From Mesorhizobium sp. L-2-11 (GTDB lineage: Bacteria > Pseudomonadota > Alphaproteobacteria > Rhizobiales > Rhizobiaceae), in assembly GCF_016756595.1 (NCBI RefSeq), contig NZ_AP023257.1:248001-312000 (forward strand): a stretch of 64,000 bases of DNA, in the 5' to 3' direction. The stretch's first letter is position 1; every line of letters starts with the position of its first letter. A model generated the notes under the pieces. The model was not told the DNA's origin. It was given only the letters and a program-made list of their open reading frames with translations, and searched no databases. The position numbers and the translations under genes were made by a program. Below are positions 19,532 to 28,402 of the stretch, piece by piece.

Positions 19532-20449
19532 ATGAAGTCAACCCTAACGGCTGTCGACGTTTCCGCACCCACGGAATCCTCCTCTACCGCTGTCAGCTGG
19601 GGGCCAATCGTGGCCGGCGCCTTTGCTGCCTCGACGCTAACATTGATCCTGATGCTGCTCGGCTCCGGGCTCGGGCTGACGATGGTTTCGCCGTGGTCTG
19701 GCTTGAGCACCTCAGTCACAACTTTCGCGGCCTCCACGGCTGCGTGGCTGATCATCGTGCAGTGGCTGTCGTCGGGCGTCGGCGGTTATCTTGCCGGGCG
19801 CCTACGCACCAAATGGGTCGGCGTCCACACCGATGAGGTCTTTTTCCGCGATACCGCACACGGCTTCCTCGCCTGGGCGCTTGCAACGTTGCTCGTCGCC
19901 GGTGTGCTCGGCTCGGCGCTTTCGGCAGCTGTCGGAACCGGCGTCCAGGCCGCTTCGACAATCGCGTCGGGCGCGGCAATGGGCGCTTCGGCAGGTGCTA
20001 CTGCAAACGCCGGAGGCGCCGCGACCGACAACGCAACGTCGTACTTCGTCGATGCATTGTTCCGCCCGGCCGATGCGGCCAGGGTTGCTGCCGCCAGCCC
20101 GGAGAACGATGCGGCGGCGACGGCGCAGGCCTCGCGCATTTTGATCGCGAGCGCAGCAGCAGGCGAAGTCTCAGGCGACGACAGGACCTACCTGTCGCAG
20201 TTGGTAGCCGCCCGCACCGGACTGTCAGAACCCGATGCCAGGGCCCGTGTCGATGCCGTGCTTGCCAGGGTCGAAGAGGCGAAGGTCCAGGCCCAGCAGG
20301 CCGCCGATACCGCCAGGAAAGCCGGTGCCACCTTCGCGCTGCTTGGCGCGCTGTCGCTGGTGGTCGGCGCTTTCATTGCAAGCGCCGCGGCAGCGCTTGG
20401 CGGCAGGCAGCGCGACGACGAGGAGGAGGTCTTCCTAACCAACCGTTGA
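19532..20449 (+). CDS. Conserved hypothetical multi-pass membrane protein
   Basis: A 305-residue protein with no recognised enzymatic motif. Visible are two N-terminal hydrophobic segments (about residues 22-50 and 68-85), a GGYLAGRLRTKWVG turn, a third segment near 110-140, an Ala/Gly-rich central region, a soluble Ala-rich helical part that may be coiled coil (about 215-265) and a last membrane helix near 270-290 with an acidic tail. AGGGGG precedes the ATG. It follows the 25-residue peptide by 9 nt and probably shares its transcript. Confidence 0.8.
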   Translation: MKSTLTAVDVSAPTESSSTAVSWGPIVAGAFAASTLTLILMLLGSGLGLTMVSPWSGLSTSVTTFAASTAAWLIIVQWLSSGVGGYLAGRLRTKWVGVHTDEVFFRDTAHGFLAWALATLLVAGVLGSALSAAVGTGVQAASTIASGAAMGASAGATANAGGAATDNATSYFVDALFRPADAARVAAASPENDAAATAQASRILIASAAAGEVSGDDRTYLSQLVAARTGLSEPDARARVDAVLARVEEAKVQAQQAADTARKAGATFALLGALSLVVGAFIASAAAALGGRQRDDEEEVFLTNR

Positions 20450-20552
20450 ATCGGTGCTTGAGGGGTTCTATCGATGCCGCCCCGGCATCGACCGGTTGTT
20501 TCGACGCCGTAATCGCCATGGACTGCACGCCGGTTCGCCGAACGAGCAGGCC

Positions 20553-22073
20553 CTATCTTCTGGCAGGAGTCGTCGGCGCCGCCTGGCTTGGCTCCAGTTT
20601 GCGGCCGAGATCGACGGCGTCACGCAGCACGCCGATATGCGAGCGCGGCGTGCCGGCGGTTGCCGCGACCTCGACGCCGGTCGCCTTCAGCGACCAGTAG
20701 AGCCTGTGGGTGAAGATGCGGCCAAGCGAACCGCGCAGCTCGACCTGAATGTTCTCCACACCTGGGCCGAAATTTTCCGCCACCGGTCCTGAGATCGGGT
20801 CCCCGGTCAGCCAGCCATTGCCCCTGTCGAAGATGTTGGTCCAGCGCGTCGCGGCAAACACCGCACCGTGATGCACCGCCCGCTGCGGCTTGCCCGAACG
20901 GCCGCGCCCTTCCTGATAGAGGACGGTCCCACCGGCCGCCGTGTCGGCGATCGGCGGACATGCCGAGAACAGCCGCTCAGCAATGCCGCGCCTGAATTCG
21001 GCGAGATCGTAGGTCACCAGAAATTCGCTGTGGGTCAGCGGACTGCCGAGCGTGACGAAATCGCTGATCTTCCAAGGCAATGGATGATCGGCGTGGCTGG
21101 CGCGGAGGTGGCGGTAGAGCTCCCATTGGGCGCGCCGGAATCCGGAAAAATCATCCAATTTGTCGGGCCACGCAGAACCATCTGACTTGAGCGTAGCCTT
21201 GTCGATGGCGCGGATCGCTTTCAGTCTCGCCTTGTCGCGGAGGGCTTCCAGATTTCGGGGCCTGAAATCGGCCCACAATATCTGCAGCAGATCATAGGCG
21301 ATAATCGATCCCAGGCTGTGCGAGACCAGCACGATGCGGTCGTAGCCATCGTCCATCATGAGGCGCCTCAACAGCGTCAGGCCACGGTCGCGGACAAGCG
21401 CGCGCTTCTCGACCGTTGCCGCTTCAGCCCGCACATAGGCGGCCACATCACCGAAATAAGGAAGACCGAAGCGGTCCACCGACCAGACGACGAACGAGGC
21501 CAGGATCGTGACGAGCATGCCCGTGGTCCAGGAAATATGCCCTTGCATGGCCGACGTCGCGAGCACGAACGCCGCGCCCAAGACTGCTATGACGGCCAGA
21601 AGCGTGACAACATAGAGCCCGCGGGCGTCGCGCGGAATGTCGGCGGGCTTGCGCCAGAGCAGATTTGTCACCCAGGCCGCAAGCCGGCCCCGCGTCGTGC
21701 CTTGCGTGATGTCGGCCCAGTAAAGCTCGTAGAAATCAGTGCGGCGGCCATCGACATCGTAAGGGGTGGTGATCCGGCGAAGCTCGTGCGAATTCGTCCG
21801 GCTGTCAGGCGTGATCCAGCTCCGGTTGATCTTCTCGCCGCCGGGGTTGGCCGGATCGGCGACCTGGGCATAAAACGGCGCGCGGGCGGGATCGTGACTC
21901 CAAACAGCCTGAACAAATCCCCGCAGCGTGTCCATCGGCCGTTGTTCGCCCATGCCATGCACGATGACCACTGCCTGGCTGAGCTTGCGCGACGCCTTTC
22001 CGGGGGCCGGCAGGCTGGCCGTCGCGGGCGAGCTGGTCTTGGTCGGCGAAGCGACAGGATGAGGGCCGGACAC
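20553..22073 (-). CDS. Membrane-associated alpha/beta hydrolase (lipase-like)
   Basis: A 506-residue protein. Residues 32-45 form an oxyanion-type strand VVIVHGMGEQRPMD. The nucleophile elbow is LVSHSLGSIIAYDLL (Ser near 255), and further segments (FVTLGSPLTH, THRLYWS) fit a lipase/esterase-like fold. Two adjacent hydrophobic helices near residues 155-200 interrupt the fold and suggest inner-membrane anchoring. GTG start with GGAGG a few bases upstream. The substrate is unknown. It is convergent with the small membrane-protein pair and divergent from the decayed DUF1330 gene. Confidence 0.8.
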   Translation of the reverse strand: MSGPHPVASPTKTSSPATASLPAPGKASRKLSQAVVIVHGMGEQRPMDTLRGFVQAVWSHDPARAPFYAQVADPANPGGEKINRSWITPDSRTNSHELRRITTPYDVDGRRTDFYELYWADITQGTTRGRLAAWVTNLLWRKPADIPRDARGLYVVTLLAVIAVLGAAFVLATSAMQGHISWTTGMLVTILASFVVWSVDRFGLPYFGDVAAYVRAEAATVEKRALVRDRGLTLLRRLMMDDGYDRIVLVSHSLGSIIAYDLLQILWADFRPRNLEALRDKARLKAIRAIDKATLKSDGSAWPDKLDDFSGFRRAQWELYRHLRASHADHPLPWKISDFVTLGSPLTHSEFLVTYDLAEFRRGIAERLFSACPPIADTAAGGTVLYQEGRGRSGKPQRAVHHGAVFAATRWTNIFDRGNGWLTGDPISGPVAENFGPGVENIQVELRGSLGRIFTHRLYWSLKATGVEVAATAGTPRSHIGVLRDAVDLGRKLEPSQAAPTTPARR

Positions 22074-22102
22074 AGTGCCTCCATTTGTGACAAATCCCGT
22101 CC

Positions 22103-22329
22103 GTCGGAACAGAACTTGCCCATCGTAGTGCTGAATCCACGCAGGCCGAGCACTGGGACATCAGTTTCATCGCGGAATATCCCAGCCCGGCAGCTTTTGC
22201 CGAAATGCTGCGCGACCCGTTTATCGCGCCGCCATGAAGCATCGGCAAGCCGCCGTTGCCGACAGCCGCCTGATCCGCTACTCCGTCCTTTCGGGCGGCA
22301 CGTCGTTCAATCCCGCAGCTCAGGCATAG
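22103..22329 (+). pseudogene. DUF1330-family protein, decayed C-terminal remnant
   Basis: One frame reads EHWDISFIAEYPSPAAFAEM then LRDP and hits a stop at about 22234. The next frame continues YRAAMKHRQAAVADSRLIR and stops at 22329. Together these resemble the C-terminal half of DUF1330 proteins (W-D-x-x-F-I-A-x-Y-P-S...F-x-x-M...D-P-x-Y-R-x-A...R-x-A-A-V-x-x-S-R-L-I-R). The N-terminal half and a start codon are absent, and at least one frameshift near 22220 breaks it. The identification is from recalled family patterns. Confidence 0.55.
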
Positions 22330-22364
22330 CGCCTGCTTCACAGCCAGTACGAAAGAGAACACAT

Positions 22365-22943
22365 ATGCCTCATAACCCCAACCCGGTCAGCCACGCGGCT
22401 TCAAGCGCGCCGCGCATCCGCGACTGGTCGCTGTCCTGGCAGATCGGGGCGGTCGTCCTGGGAACCGTATTTCTGGCGCTGGCGTCTTACATCGAAGTGC
22501 CTATGGTTCCGGTGCCGGTGACCATGCAGACCTTTGCGGTCACCCTGATCGGCGCGGTCTATGGCTGGAGACTCGGCGCGGCCACCATCGTTGCGTGGTT
22601 GGTCGAAGGCGCGATCGGGTTGCCGGTTCTAGCTGGGGGTGCTGCCGGTGCGCATCACTTTGTCGGCCCGACCGCCGGATACCTCTTTGCCTTCCCCGTG
22701 GTCGGCGCGCTCACGGGATGGCTGGCGGAGCGCGGCTGGAACGGCAACCGCCCCTGGCTGGCGTTCGTCTCCATGCTCCTGGGCAACGCGCTTTGCCTCG
22801 TGCTGGGCGCAGCATGGCTTTCCGTCGCCATTGGCATCGAACAGGCTATTGTCCACGGAGTCACGCCGTTCCTGATCGGCGGGGCGCTCAAGTCGGCATT
22901 GGCCGCGACCACGCTCAAGCTCATGACACGCGCGCAAAAATGA
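22365..22943 (+). CDS. bioY: Biotin transporter BioY (ECF S component)
   Basis: A 192-residue integral membrane protein with six hydrophobic segments. It carries the BioY hallmarks: IEVPMVPVPVTMQTFAV in the first helix region, then GAVYGWRLGAATIVAWLVEGAIGLPVLAGG, HFVGPTAGYLFAFP, and a final TPFLIGGALKSALAAT. It binds biotin as the substrate-specific part of an energy-coupling-factor transporter. No BioM/BioN genes lie next to it, so it may act alone, as some BioY proteins do, or share distant modules. ATG at 22365. Its stop overlaps the DUF1284 start by 4 nt. Confidence 0.93.
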   Translation: MPHNPNPVSHAASSAPRIRDWSLSWQIGAVVLGTVFLALASYIEVPMVPVPVTMQTFAVTLIGAVYGWRLGAATIVAWLVEGAIGLPVLAGGAAGAHHFVGPTAGYLFAFPVVGALTGWLAERGWNGNRPWLAFVSMLLGNALCLVLGAAWLSVAIGIEQAIVHGVTPFLIGGALKSALAATTLKLMTRAQK

Positions 22944-23359
22944 CCGTCCGGCTGCGGCCGCACCATCTCCTTTGCCTGCTGACTTACGCAGGCAAAGGTT
23001 ACAGTGCTGCGTTCGTCGCCAATTACGACGCGATCGCGGCCCGGCTCTCCGCAGGCGAACACATCCTGATCGTCTCCGGGCCTGACGATATTTGCGCGCC
23101 TCTGCTTGGTGAGGCGGAGCCGCACTGCCTTCGCGACAGCGTGACGGAGCGCGATCGTCAGGCGGCGGCCAGTGTTGGTACGCTTCTGGGGTACTCGATT
23201 GCCGAGGACATGGAACTTCAGCTCCATCCCTCGCTTCTACGAACTATGCGCGATGCGTTCTCTTCGGGCCGCACCCGGGGTGCTTGCGGCGGGTGCGAGT
23301 GGTTTGACCTTTGCAGTTCAATTGCCGCTTCAGGCTATGGAACGGTGGCACTCCGCTGA
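22940..23359 (+). CDS. DUF1284 domain-containing protein
   Basis: A 139-residue soluble protein of the DUF1284 family: it opens MTVRLRPHHLLCLLTYAGKG and has several conserved Cys (Cys13, DDICAPLLG, PHCLRDS, and ACGGCEWFDLC near residues 118-128), suggesting an iron-sulfur or metal site. Function is unknown. The start codon overlaps the bioY stop (ATGA), so the two are translationally coupled, pointing to a shared job with biotin or to regulation with it. Confidence 0.82.
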   Translation: MTVRLRPHHLLCLLTYAGKGYSAAFVANYDAIAARLSAGEHILIVSGPDDICAPLLGEAEPHCLRDSVTERDRQAAASVGTLLGYSIAEDMELQLHPSLLRTMRDAFSSGRTRGACGGCEWFDLCSSIAASGYGTVALR

Positions 23360-23389
23360 AAGCCTCGCAGCGAGACAATTCCGGAAGCT

Positions 23390-23575
23390 CACACCGTCTG
23401 CCCGACGGCTTTGGCCGCCTGCCGGTCGGTAGACGGTCGGGCGTGAAATCGAAAACAGCTCTGCAAGATCGCTGATCGAATGCTCGCCGGCATCGTACCT
23501 GCGGCGGAGTTCCTTTGTTGCCGCTCGGAAAGCTTCGGCCTCTTGCGCGGAACCGGGTTTCTGTTTCGAGCAACT
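23390..23575 (-). pseudogene. Serine recombinase/resolvase fragment (C-terminal helix-turn-helix only)
   Basis: The minus strand reads ELRRRYDAGEHSISDLAE followed by LFSISRPTVYR, the DNA-binding HTH that ends Hin/Tn3-type resolvases. No catalytic domain and no start codon are present, and the frame continues past the HTH with unrelated residues. It begins immediately after the pntB stop. This looks like a remnant of a lost mobile element. Confidence 0.65.
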
Positions 23576-23591
23576 AGCGATGTATCGGGGA

Positions 23592-24989
23592 TCAGTGATC
23601 CATGGCCTTGACGATCTCTTCGGTCATCTTCTTGGCGTCGCCCAAGAGCATCATGGTGCCATCCTTGTAGAACAGCGTGTTGTCGATGCCGGCATAGCCG
23701 GAGCCGAGCGAGCGCTTGACGAACAGACAGGTGCGGGCCTTGTCGACGTCGAGGATCGGCATGCCGTAGATCGGCGACGACTTGTCGTCGCGGGCGGACG
23801 GGTTGGTGACGTCGTTGGCGCCGATGACATAGGCGACGTCGGCCTGCGCGAATTCGGAGTTGATATCCTCGAGTTCGAACACTTCGTCGTAAGGCACGTT
23901 GGCTTCGGCCAGCAGCACGTTCATATGGCCGGGCATGCGGCCGGCGACCGGATGAATGGCGTACTTCACGTCGACGCCATTGGCCTTGAGCTTGTCGGCC
24001 ATCTCGCGCAGCGCATGCTGCGCCTGGGCGACCGCCATGCCGTAACCAGGCACGATGATGACCTTCTGCGCGTTCATCATCAGATAGGCGGCATCGTCGG
24101 CCGAACCCTGCTTGACCGTCCGCTCGATGCCGTCGTCGGCAGTGGCGGAAGTCTCGCCGCCGAAGCCGCCGAGGATGACCGAGATGAACGACCGGTTCAT
24201 GCCCTTGCACATGATGTAGGACAGGATCGCGCCGGACGAGCCGACCAGTGCGCCGGTGATGATCAGCGCCAGATTGCCGAGCGTGAAGCCGAGTGCCGCA
24301 GCCGCCCAGCCCGAATAGGAATTCAGCATCGAGACGACCACCGGCATGTCGGCGCCGCCGATCGGGATGATGAGGAGGACGCCAAGGACAAGCGATGCCG
24401 CCACGATCAGCCAGAACACCAGTTTGGACTCGGTGGTGACCAGCAGCACGATCAGCACGATCAGCCCGATGCCGAGGGCGGCGTTGATGAAATGGCGGCC
24501 GCCGATCATGATCGGCTTGCCCGACATGCGGCCGTCGAGTTTGAGAAAGGCGATGACCGAGCCGGTGAAGGTGATGGCGCCGATGGCGACGCCGAGGCTC
24601 ATCTCGATCAGCGCCTGGGCGTGGATGTCGGCGACCGTGCCGATGCCAAAACTTTCCGGCGCATAGACGGCGGCAGCCGCCACCATGACGGCGGCAAGGC
24701 CAACCAGCGAATGGAAGGCGGCGACCAGCTGCGGCATCGAGGTCATGGCGATGCGCCGTGCAGTGACCGCGCCGACCGAGCCGCCGATCAAAAGACCGAG
24801 CACGATGAGGCCGAAGCCTCCGGCCGAAGGGGTCGCCAGCGCCAGCGTAGTGACAATGGCGATGCCCATGCCGATCATGCCGTACATGTTGCCCTGACGG
24901 CTGGTGGTCGGGTGCGACAGGCCGCGCAATGCCAGGATGAACAGGATGCCGGAGACCAGATAGAGGAAGGAGGCGAAGTTGGCGTTCAT
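23592..24989 (-). CDS. pntB: NAD(P) transhydrogenase subunit beta
   Basis: A 465-residue subunit of the proton-pumping transhydrogenase. The N-terminal part is a membrane domain with about nine hydrophobic helices (SFLYLVSGILFILALRGLSHP, AAFHSLVGLAAVMVA). The C-terminal NADP-binding domain III has GYGMAVAQAQHALREM, HPVAGRMPGHMNVLLAEA and GANDVTNPSARDD. It uses the proton gradient to reduce NADP+ with NADH. The three genes pntA1, pntA2 and pntB lie in order with almost no spacing. Confidence 0.97.
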   Translation of the reverse strand: MNANFASFLYLVSGILFILALRGLSHPTTSRQGNMYGMIGMGIAIVTTLALATPSAGGFGLIVLGLLIGGSVGAVTARRIAMTSMPQLVAAFHSLVGLAAVMVAAAAVYAPESFGIGTVADIHAQALIEMSLGVAIGAITFTGSVIAFLKLDGRMSGKPIMIGGRHFINAALGIGLIVLIVLLVTTESKLVFWLIVAASLVLGVLLIIPIGGADMPVVVSMLNSYSGWAAAALGFTLGNLALIITGALVGSSGAILSYIMCKGMNRSFISVILGGFGGETSATADDGIERTVKQGSADDAAYLMMNAQKVIIVPGYGMAVAQAQHALREMADKLKANGVDVKYAIHPVAGRMPGHMNVLLAEANVPYDEVFELEDINSEFAQADVAYVIGANDVTNPSARDDKSSPIYGMPILDVDKARTCLFVKRSLGSGYAGIDNTLFYKDGTMMLLGDAKKMTEEIVKAMDH

Positions 24990-24995
24990 GGCGCT

Positions 24996-25421
24996 CTACT
25001 TGTCCTTCTTCTTGTACATCGCCAGCATGCGCTGGGTGACGAGAAAGCCGCCGAAGATGTTGACCGAGACCAGCATCAGCGCAACGAAACCGAAGCCGGT
25101 GGCGATGCCGGACGCCGAGATGCCGACGGCAAGCAGCGCGCCGACGACGATGACCGAGGAAATGGCGTTGGTGACGGCCATCAGCGGCGTGTGCAGAGCC
25201 GGTGTGACCGACCAGACGACGTAATAGCCGACAAAGATCGCCAGCACGAAAATAGCGAAGCGGAAGACGAACGGATCGATCGCCCCGCCGGACAGCGCGT
25301 GCGCGGCGTCGGCTGCCGCATCGGTGCCGCCTGGAGCGGTGGCCAGATCCTGCACCGCGAGCCGGACGGCAGCGGTCGCCTGGTCGAGCTGGTCGAGGGC
25401 TTTTTGCAGGGTCTGGTCCAT
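24996..25421 (-). CDS. pntA2: NAD(P) transhydrogenase subunit alpha part 2
   Basis: A 141-residue membrane subunit. An N-terminal soluble helix is followed by three hydrophobic segments ([20 protein letters not shown], the [19 protein letters not shown] region and [22 protein letters not shown]). It corresponds to the membrane part of E. coli PntA, split off as in other alphaproteobacteria. ATG at 25421 shares its A with the pntA1 stop (TGATG), so the two are coupled. pntB follows after 6 nt. Confidence 0.95.
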   Translation of the reverse strand: MDQTLQKALDQLDQATAAVRLAVQDLATAPGGTDAAADAAHALSGGAIDPFVFRFAIFVLAIFVGYYVVWSVTPALHTPLMAVTNAISSVIVVGALLAVGISASGIATGFGFVALMLVSVNIFGGFLVTQRMLAMYKKKDK

Positions 25422-26692
25422 CACGCGATCCCTTTCGACTTGTTGGCGGGCGATTTGGGTGCGGCAGGTTTCCTGGATGCGGCAGCTTTCTTTGGCGCGG
25501 CCAGTTTTTCTGCAGCGGCGGGCTTCGCAGGCTCAGCCGAGGCGATCATCACCGCCGGCTTGCCGGCGAAGGCCGGATGAACGACCTGGCCACCATCGGT
25601 CAGCATCGTCGCCTTGACCAGTTCGTCGTCGCGGTTGATGGCAAGCGTCTTGGTTGTCTTGTCGACCAGCGTCTCGATGAACGCAAAGAGGTTCCTGGCA
25701 TAGAGCAGCGAGGCGGAGGCCGCGACGCGGCCCGGCACATTGAGATGGCCGACGATTTTCACCCCGTTGGCCGTGGTCACCACCTGCCCCGGCACAGCGC
25801 CCTCGACATTGCCGCCGCGCTCGACCGCGAGATCGACGATCACCGAGCCCGGCTTCATCGAGGCGACCATCGCGGCCGAGACCAGCTTCGGCGCCGGGCG
25901 GCCGGGAATCAGCGCCGTGGTGATGACGATGTCCTGCTTGGCGATGTGCTCGGCAGTCAGCGCCGCTTGCTTGGCCTGGTATTCGCTAGACATTTCCTTG
26001 GCGTAGCCGCCAGCCGTCTCGGCCGCCTTGAACTCCTCATCCTCGACCGCCAGGAACTTTGCCCCCAGCGAGGCAACCTGTTCCTTGGCGGCGGGACGCA
26101 CGTCGGTGGCGGTGACGACGGCGCCGAGACGACGCGCAGTAGCGATCGCCTGCAGGCCGGCGACGCCGACGCCCATGACGAAAGCTTTCGCCGCCGGCAC
26201 CGTGCCGGCCGCCGTCATCATCATCGGCAGCGCCCGGTCATATTCGGCAGCCGCGTCGATCACCGCCTGGTAGCCGGCGAGGTTGGCCTGGCTGGACAGG
26301 ACATCCATCGATTGGGCGCGCGTGATGCGCGGCATGAACTCCATCGAGAAGGCGGTGACGCCGGCCCTTGCCAGAGCATCGACGGCAGCATCGTTGCCAT
26401 AGGGCTCCATGATGGCGATGACGGCGGTGCCTGGGCGATAGGCCTTCAGTTCCATCTGATCAGGCCGGCGCACCTTCAGCACCACATCGGCTTTGGCGAC
26501 ATCGCCGGCCTTGCCGACCGCAGCGCCGGCCTTGGCGAACTCCTCGTCGGGAATGCGCGATGCCGTGCCGGCGCCGCTTTCGACGATGACCTCAAATCCC
26601 AGCCCCGCCAGCCGCTTAACGGTGTCGGGCGAAGCAGCAACGCGAGACTCGTTCGCTTCGAGCTCACGAGGGATGAAAACCGTCTGTCCCAC
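25421..26692 (-). CDS. pntA1: NAD(P) transhydrogenase subunit alpha part 1
   Basis: A 423-residue soluble NAD(H)-binding domain I of transhydrogenase, homologous to alanine dehydrogenase. Features are the start [46 protein letters not shown], the Rossmann region [26 protein letters not shown] and [12 protein letters not shown]. The last about 45 residues form a Lys/Ala/Pro-rich low-complexity tail not needed for the fold, perhaps linking to the membrane subunits. First gene of the pntA1-pntA2-pntB operon. Confidence 0.96.
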   Translation of the reverse strand: MGQTVFIPRELEANESRVAASPDTVKRLAGLGFEVIVESGAGTASRIPDEEFAKAGAAVGKAGDVAKADVVLKVRRPDQMELKAYRPGTAVIAIMEPYGNDAAVDALARAGVTAFSMEFMPRITRAQSMDVLSSQANLAGYQAVIDAAAEYDRALPMMMTAAGTVPAAKAFVMGVGVAGLQAIATARRLGAVVTATDVRPAAKEQVASLGAKFLAVEDEEFKAAETAGGYAKEMSSEYQAKQAALTAEHIAKQDIVITTALIPGRPAPKLVSAAMVASMKPGSVIVDLAVERGGNVEGAVPGQVVTTANGVKIVGHLNVPGRVAASASLLYARNLFAFIETLVDKTTKTLAINRDDELVKATMLTDGGQVVHPAFAGKPAVMIASAEPAKPAAAEKLAAPKKAAASRKPAAPKSPANKSKGIA

Positions 26693-26776
26693 CGCACAAT
26701 CCTTTCGGCTGGAACCTGTCTGCGCAGGACGCCGGCCGGATTTCCGGCGATGTCGCGGGCAAGGGTTTTGAAGAAT

Positions 26777-27001
26777 TTACCGGAGAATGAAAGCGCCGAG
26801 GGCGAGGATCAGAACGAACAGGACAAACGCCGAGAAGAAGCCGCCCGCAAAGAAACCGAAAGCCATCGCCAGAAGCACGGCGGCGCAAAACAGCGATCCG
26901 TATTTGGCGAGCATGACAAAGCCGGCATAGGTGCGGTCGTGCTCGGCATAGTCCATCTTCGCGCCTAGTTCGACAGGACCGGTCGGCGAGTGATCAGCCA
27001 T
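26777..27001 (-). CDS. aa3-type cytochrome c oxidase subunit IV (small)
   Basis: A 74-residue protein. A short soluble N-terminus (MADHSPTGPVELGAKMDYAEHDRTY) is followed by two hydrophobic helices (LFCAAVLLAMAFGFFAGG and FSAFVLFVLILALGAFI). The MDYxEHxxTYxxF pattern is the hallmark of the bacterial aa3 oxidase subunit IV family. Start at 27001 chosen because AAGGGG precedes it and the conserved sequence begins there. It lies 84 nt upstream of pntA1 on the same strand, and may be co-transcribed with the transhydrogenase genes. Confidence 0.88.
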   Translation of the reverse strand: MADHSPTGPVELGAKMDYAEHDRTYAGFVMLAKYGSLFCAAVLLAMAFGFFAGGFFSAFVLFVLILALGAFILR

Positions 27002-27199
27002 AGGAATACCCCTTCGAAGACATCTTTCAGGCACATAGCGAAAAGCCAGGCCGAGAGCAATGGCGCTATTGCCGCATCGCTGGAGACAACAGCCTTAAAG
27101 GAAAATTGGAGCCACCAGATGCAGGACGACATTTCGGAGGCGCTCGCGACTGCCGCCTCGTGCCTGCCTGCCGGCTAACGCGCCGCGCCTGCCCGCACT

Positions 27200-27349
27200 T
27201 CAGCTGGCGAGCTGCGGAAACAGCCCAAGCAGGCCGACGACGATCAGATAGAGCGCGACGATGTAGTTGAGCAGTCGCGGCATCACCAGGATCAACACGC
27301 CGGCAATCAGCGAGATCAGTGGAGTGAGTGCGAGCGTGGAAATGGTCAT
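27200..27349 (-). CDS. DUF3096 domain-containing small membrane protein
   Basis: A 49-residue protein, almost entirely two hydrophobic helices: TLALTPLISLIAGVLILVMPR, then LLNYIVALYLIVVGLLGL. This matches the DUF3096 pattern of small rhizobial membrane proteins. GAGAGGAA lies upstream of the ATG at 27349. Function unknown. The gaps 27002-27199 and 27350-27476 hold no other gene that I can support. Confidence 0.82.
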   Translation of the reverse strand: MTISTLALTPLISLIAGVLILVMPRLLNYIVALYLIVVGLLGLFPQLAS

Positions 27350-27476
27350 GTCGGGTTCCTCTCGATAGAATTTCCGCCGAAGCGATGCAGATTGACACCG
27401 TCCGCGCGCCATCGGCGCGCCTCCCAGAACGCCGAAGCGGCCTGAAAGCTCCAGCCGCGCTCTGAATTTGCCGATC

Positions 27477-28256
27477 TCAGGCGGCTTCGCGGTAGTATTT
27501 GGCGGTCGGCAGGATGGTCAGTGGCGCGAGTTCGCCGGCACCAGGTGCCTCAAACAGCATGCGCTGCTCCATTGGCGTCGACCGAAAGAATGGGAAACGG
27601 GAGAAAGACCGTTCGCGAATGGCACTGACGTCGGCGCGGTAGAGCACGACCTTGTAATTCAGGCCCGGATAATTGCGCAACTCGCCGATTTGCTCGGAAC
27701 AGTAAATGCGACGATAGAAGCCTGCATGTTCGGGGCGGATGGTGGAGAGACAATAAGGCGCGTCAAAGTAGAAGCATGCCATGCCAGCGAGGCGCAGCGT
27801 CAGGTACGGAATTTGCGGATAGACCCGCGACCAGTCCGGATCGGCGGCAAAGCGGCTGGGATCGGCAAAATGCACACCAGACGCCAGCATGGGGCGCAAT
27901 ATGTCGCCGTAAACCGTCGTGGAAGGCGACTGCGGCGTGGCGCTGCAGGCATGGTGAATACGCAGCGTGCTGACTAGAACGCCGTCGATATAGATTCCGA
28001 ACTTGGAGCAATTGGCCGCTTCGTCGAGCTCGTCGTGCACAATATGGTCGGGATTCTTCGGGACCATATCGCTCAGACGGTAAGATTTGTAGCGCAACCT
28101 GTAAATGTCTTCGAGATCTTCGCCCTTGTCGCAGCGGCGATATTCCGTCCGCTCGAGCATCGCCGAGACATTCCTGGCAAAGCCTGACATATCGTCAGAC
28201 GCATTAGTCGCGTTCGCACCCGCCGATTGGCGAGGCGAATTCAACTCGACAATCAT
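27477..28256 (-). CDS. FeeM-like N-acyltransferase (GNAT fold, autoinducer-synthase-like)
   Basis: A 259-residue protein related to N-acyl amino acid synthases and acyl-homoserine-lactone synthases. Segments are EDLEDIYRLRYKSYRLSDMV (the conserved R-x-R-Y entry region), GIYIDGVLVSTLRIHHA (the GNAT beta strand), and a substrate-binding region with FADPSRFAAD, PYLTLRLAGMACFYFDA and FYRRIYCSEQIGELRNYP. Such enzymes join an acyl-ACP chain to an amine. The start at 28256 is preferred because GGGGAA precedes it. The upstream AT-rich region 28257-28402 is the likely promoter. The next gene upstream is a GGDEF-EAL protein. Confidence 0.72.
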   Translation of the reverse strand: MIVELNSPRQSAGANATNASDDMSGFARNVSAMLERTEYRRCDKGEDLEDIYRLRYKSYRLSDMVPKNPDHIVHDELDEAANCSKFGIYIDGVLVSTLRIHHACSATPQSPSTTVYGDILRPMLASGVHFADPSRFAADPDWSRVYPQIPYLTLRLAGMACFYFDAPYCLSTIRPEHAGFYRRIYCSEQIGELRNYPGLNYKVVLYRADVSAIRERSFSRFPFFRSTPMEQRMLFEAPGAGELAPLTILPTAKYYREAA

Positions 28257-28402
28257 ATACTCGTTCCCCGCAACTGCCGCCGCGATCAACACTACGGCAG
28301 AGCCTTATGATGTAAAGATGAAAACAAGATAGAAATCGTTTACCGGCTATTAAGGTTAATAATCGGCAGAATTGTATTAAAGTACCAGGTCTTCCGGCGA
28401 AA

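Noticed and set aside
22074..22364. Possible BioR operator upstream of bioY
   Set aside because: No TTATnnATAA-like palindrome was found in the region.
23580..25580. Long plus-strand frame rich in Asp, Arg and His opposite pntB and pntA2
   Set aside because: Composition is that of a GC-skewed shadow, and the opposite strand encodes the complete transhydrogenase subunits.
26990..27178. Small plus-strand frame of 62 codons between the oxidase subunit IV and DUF3096 genes
   Set aside because: No ribosome site, no hydrophobic or conserved pattern; treated as non-coding.
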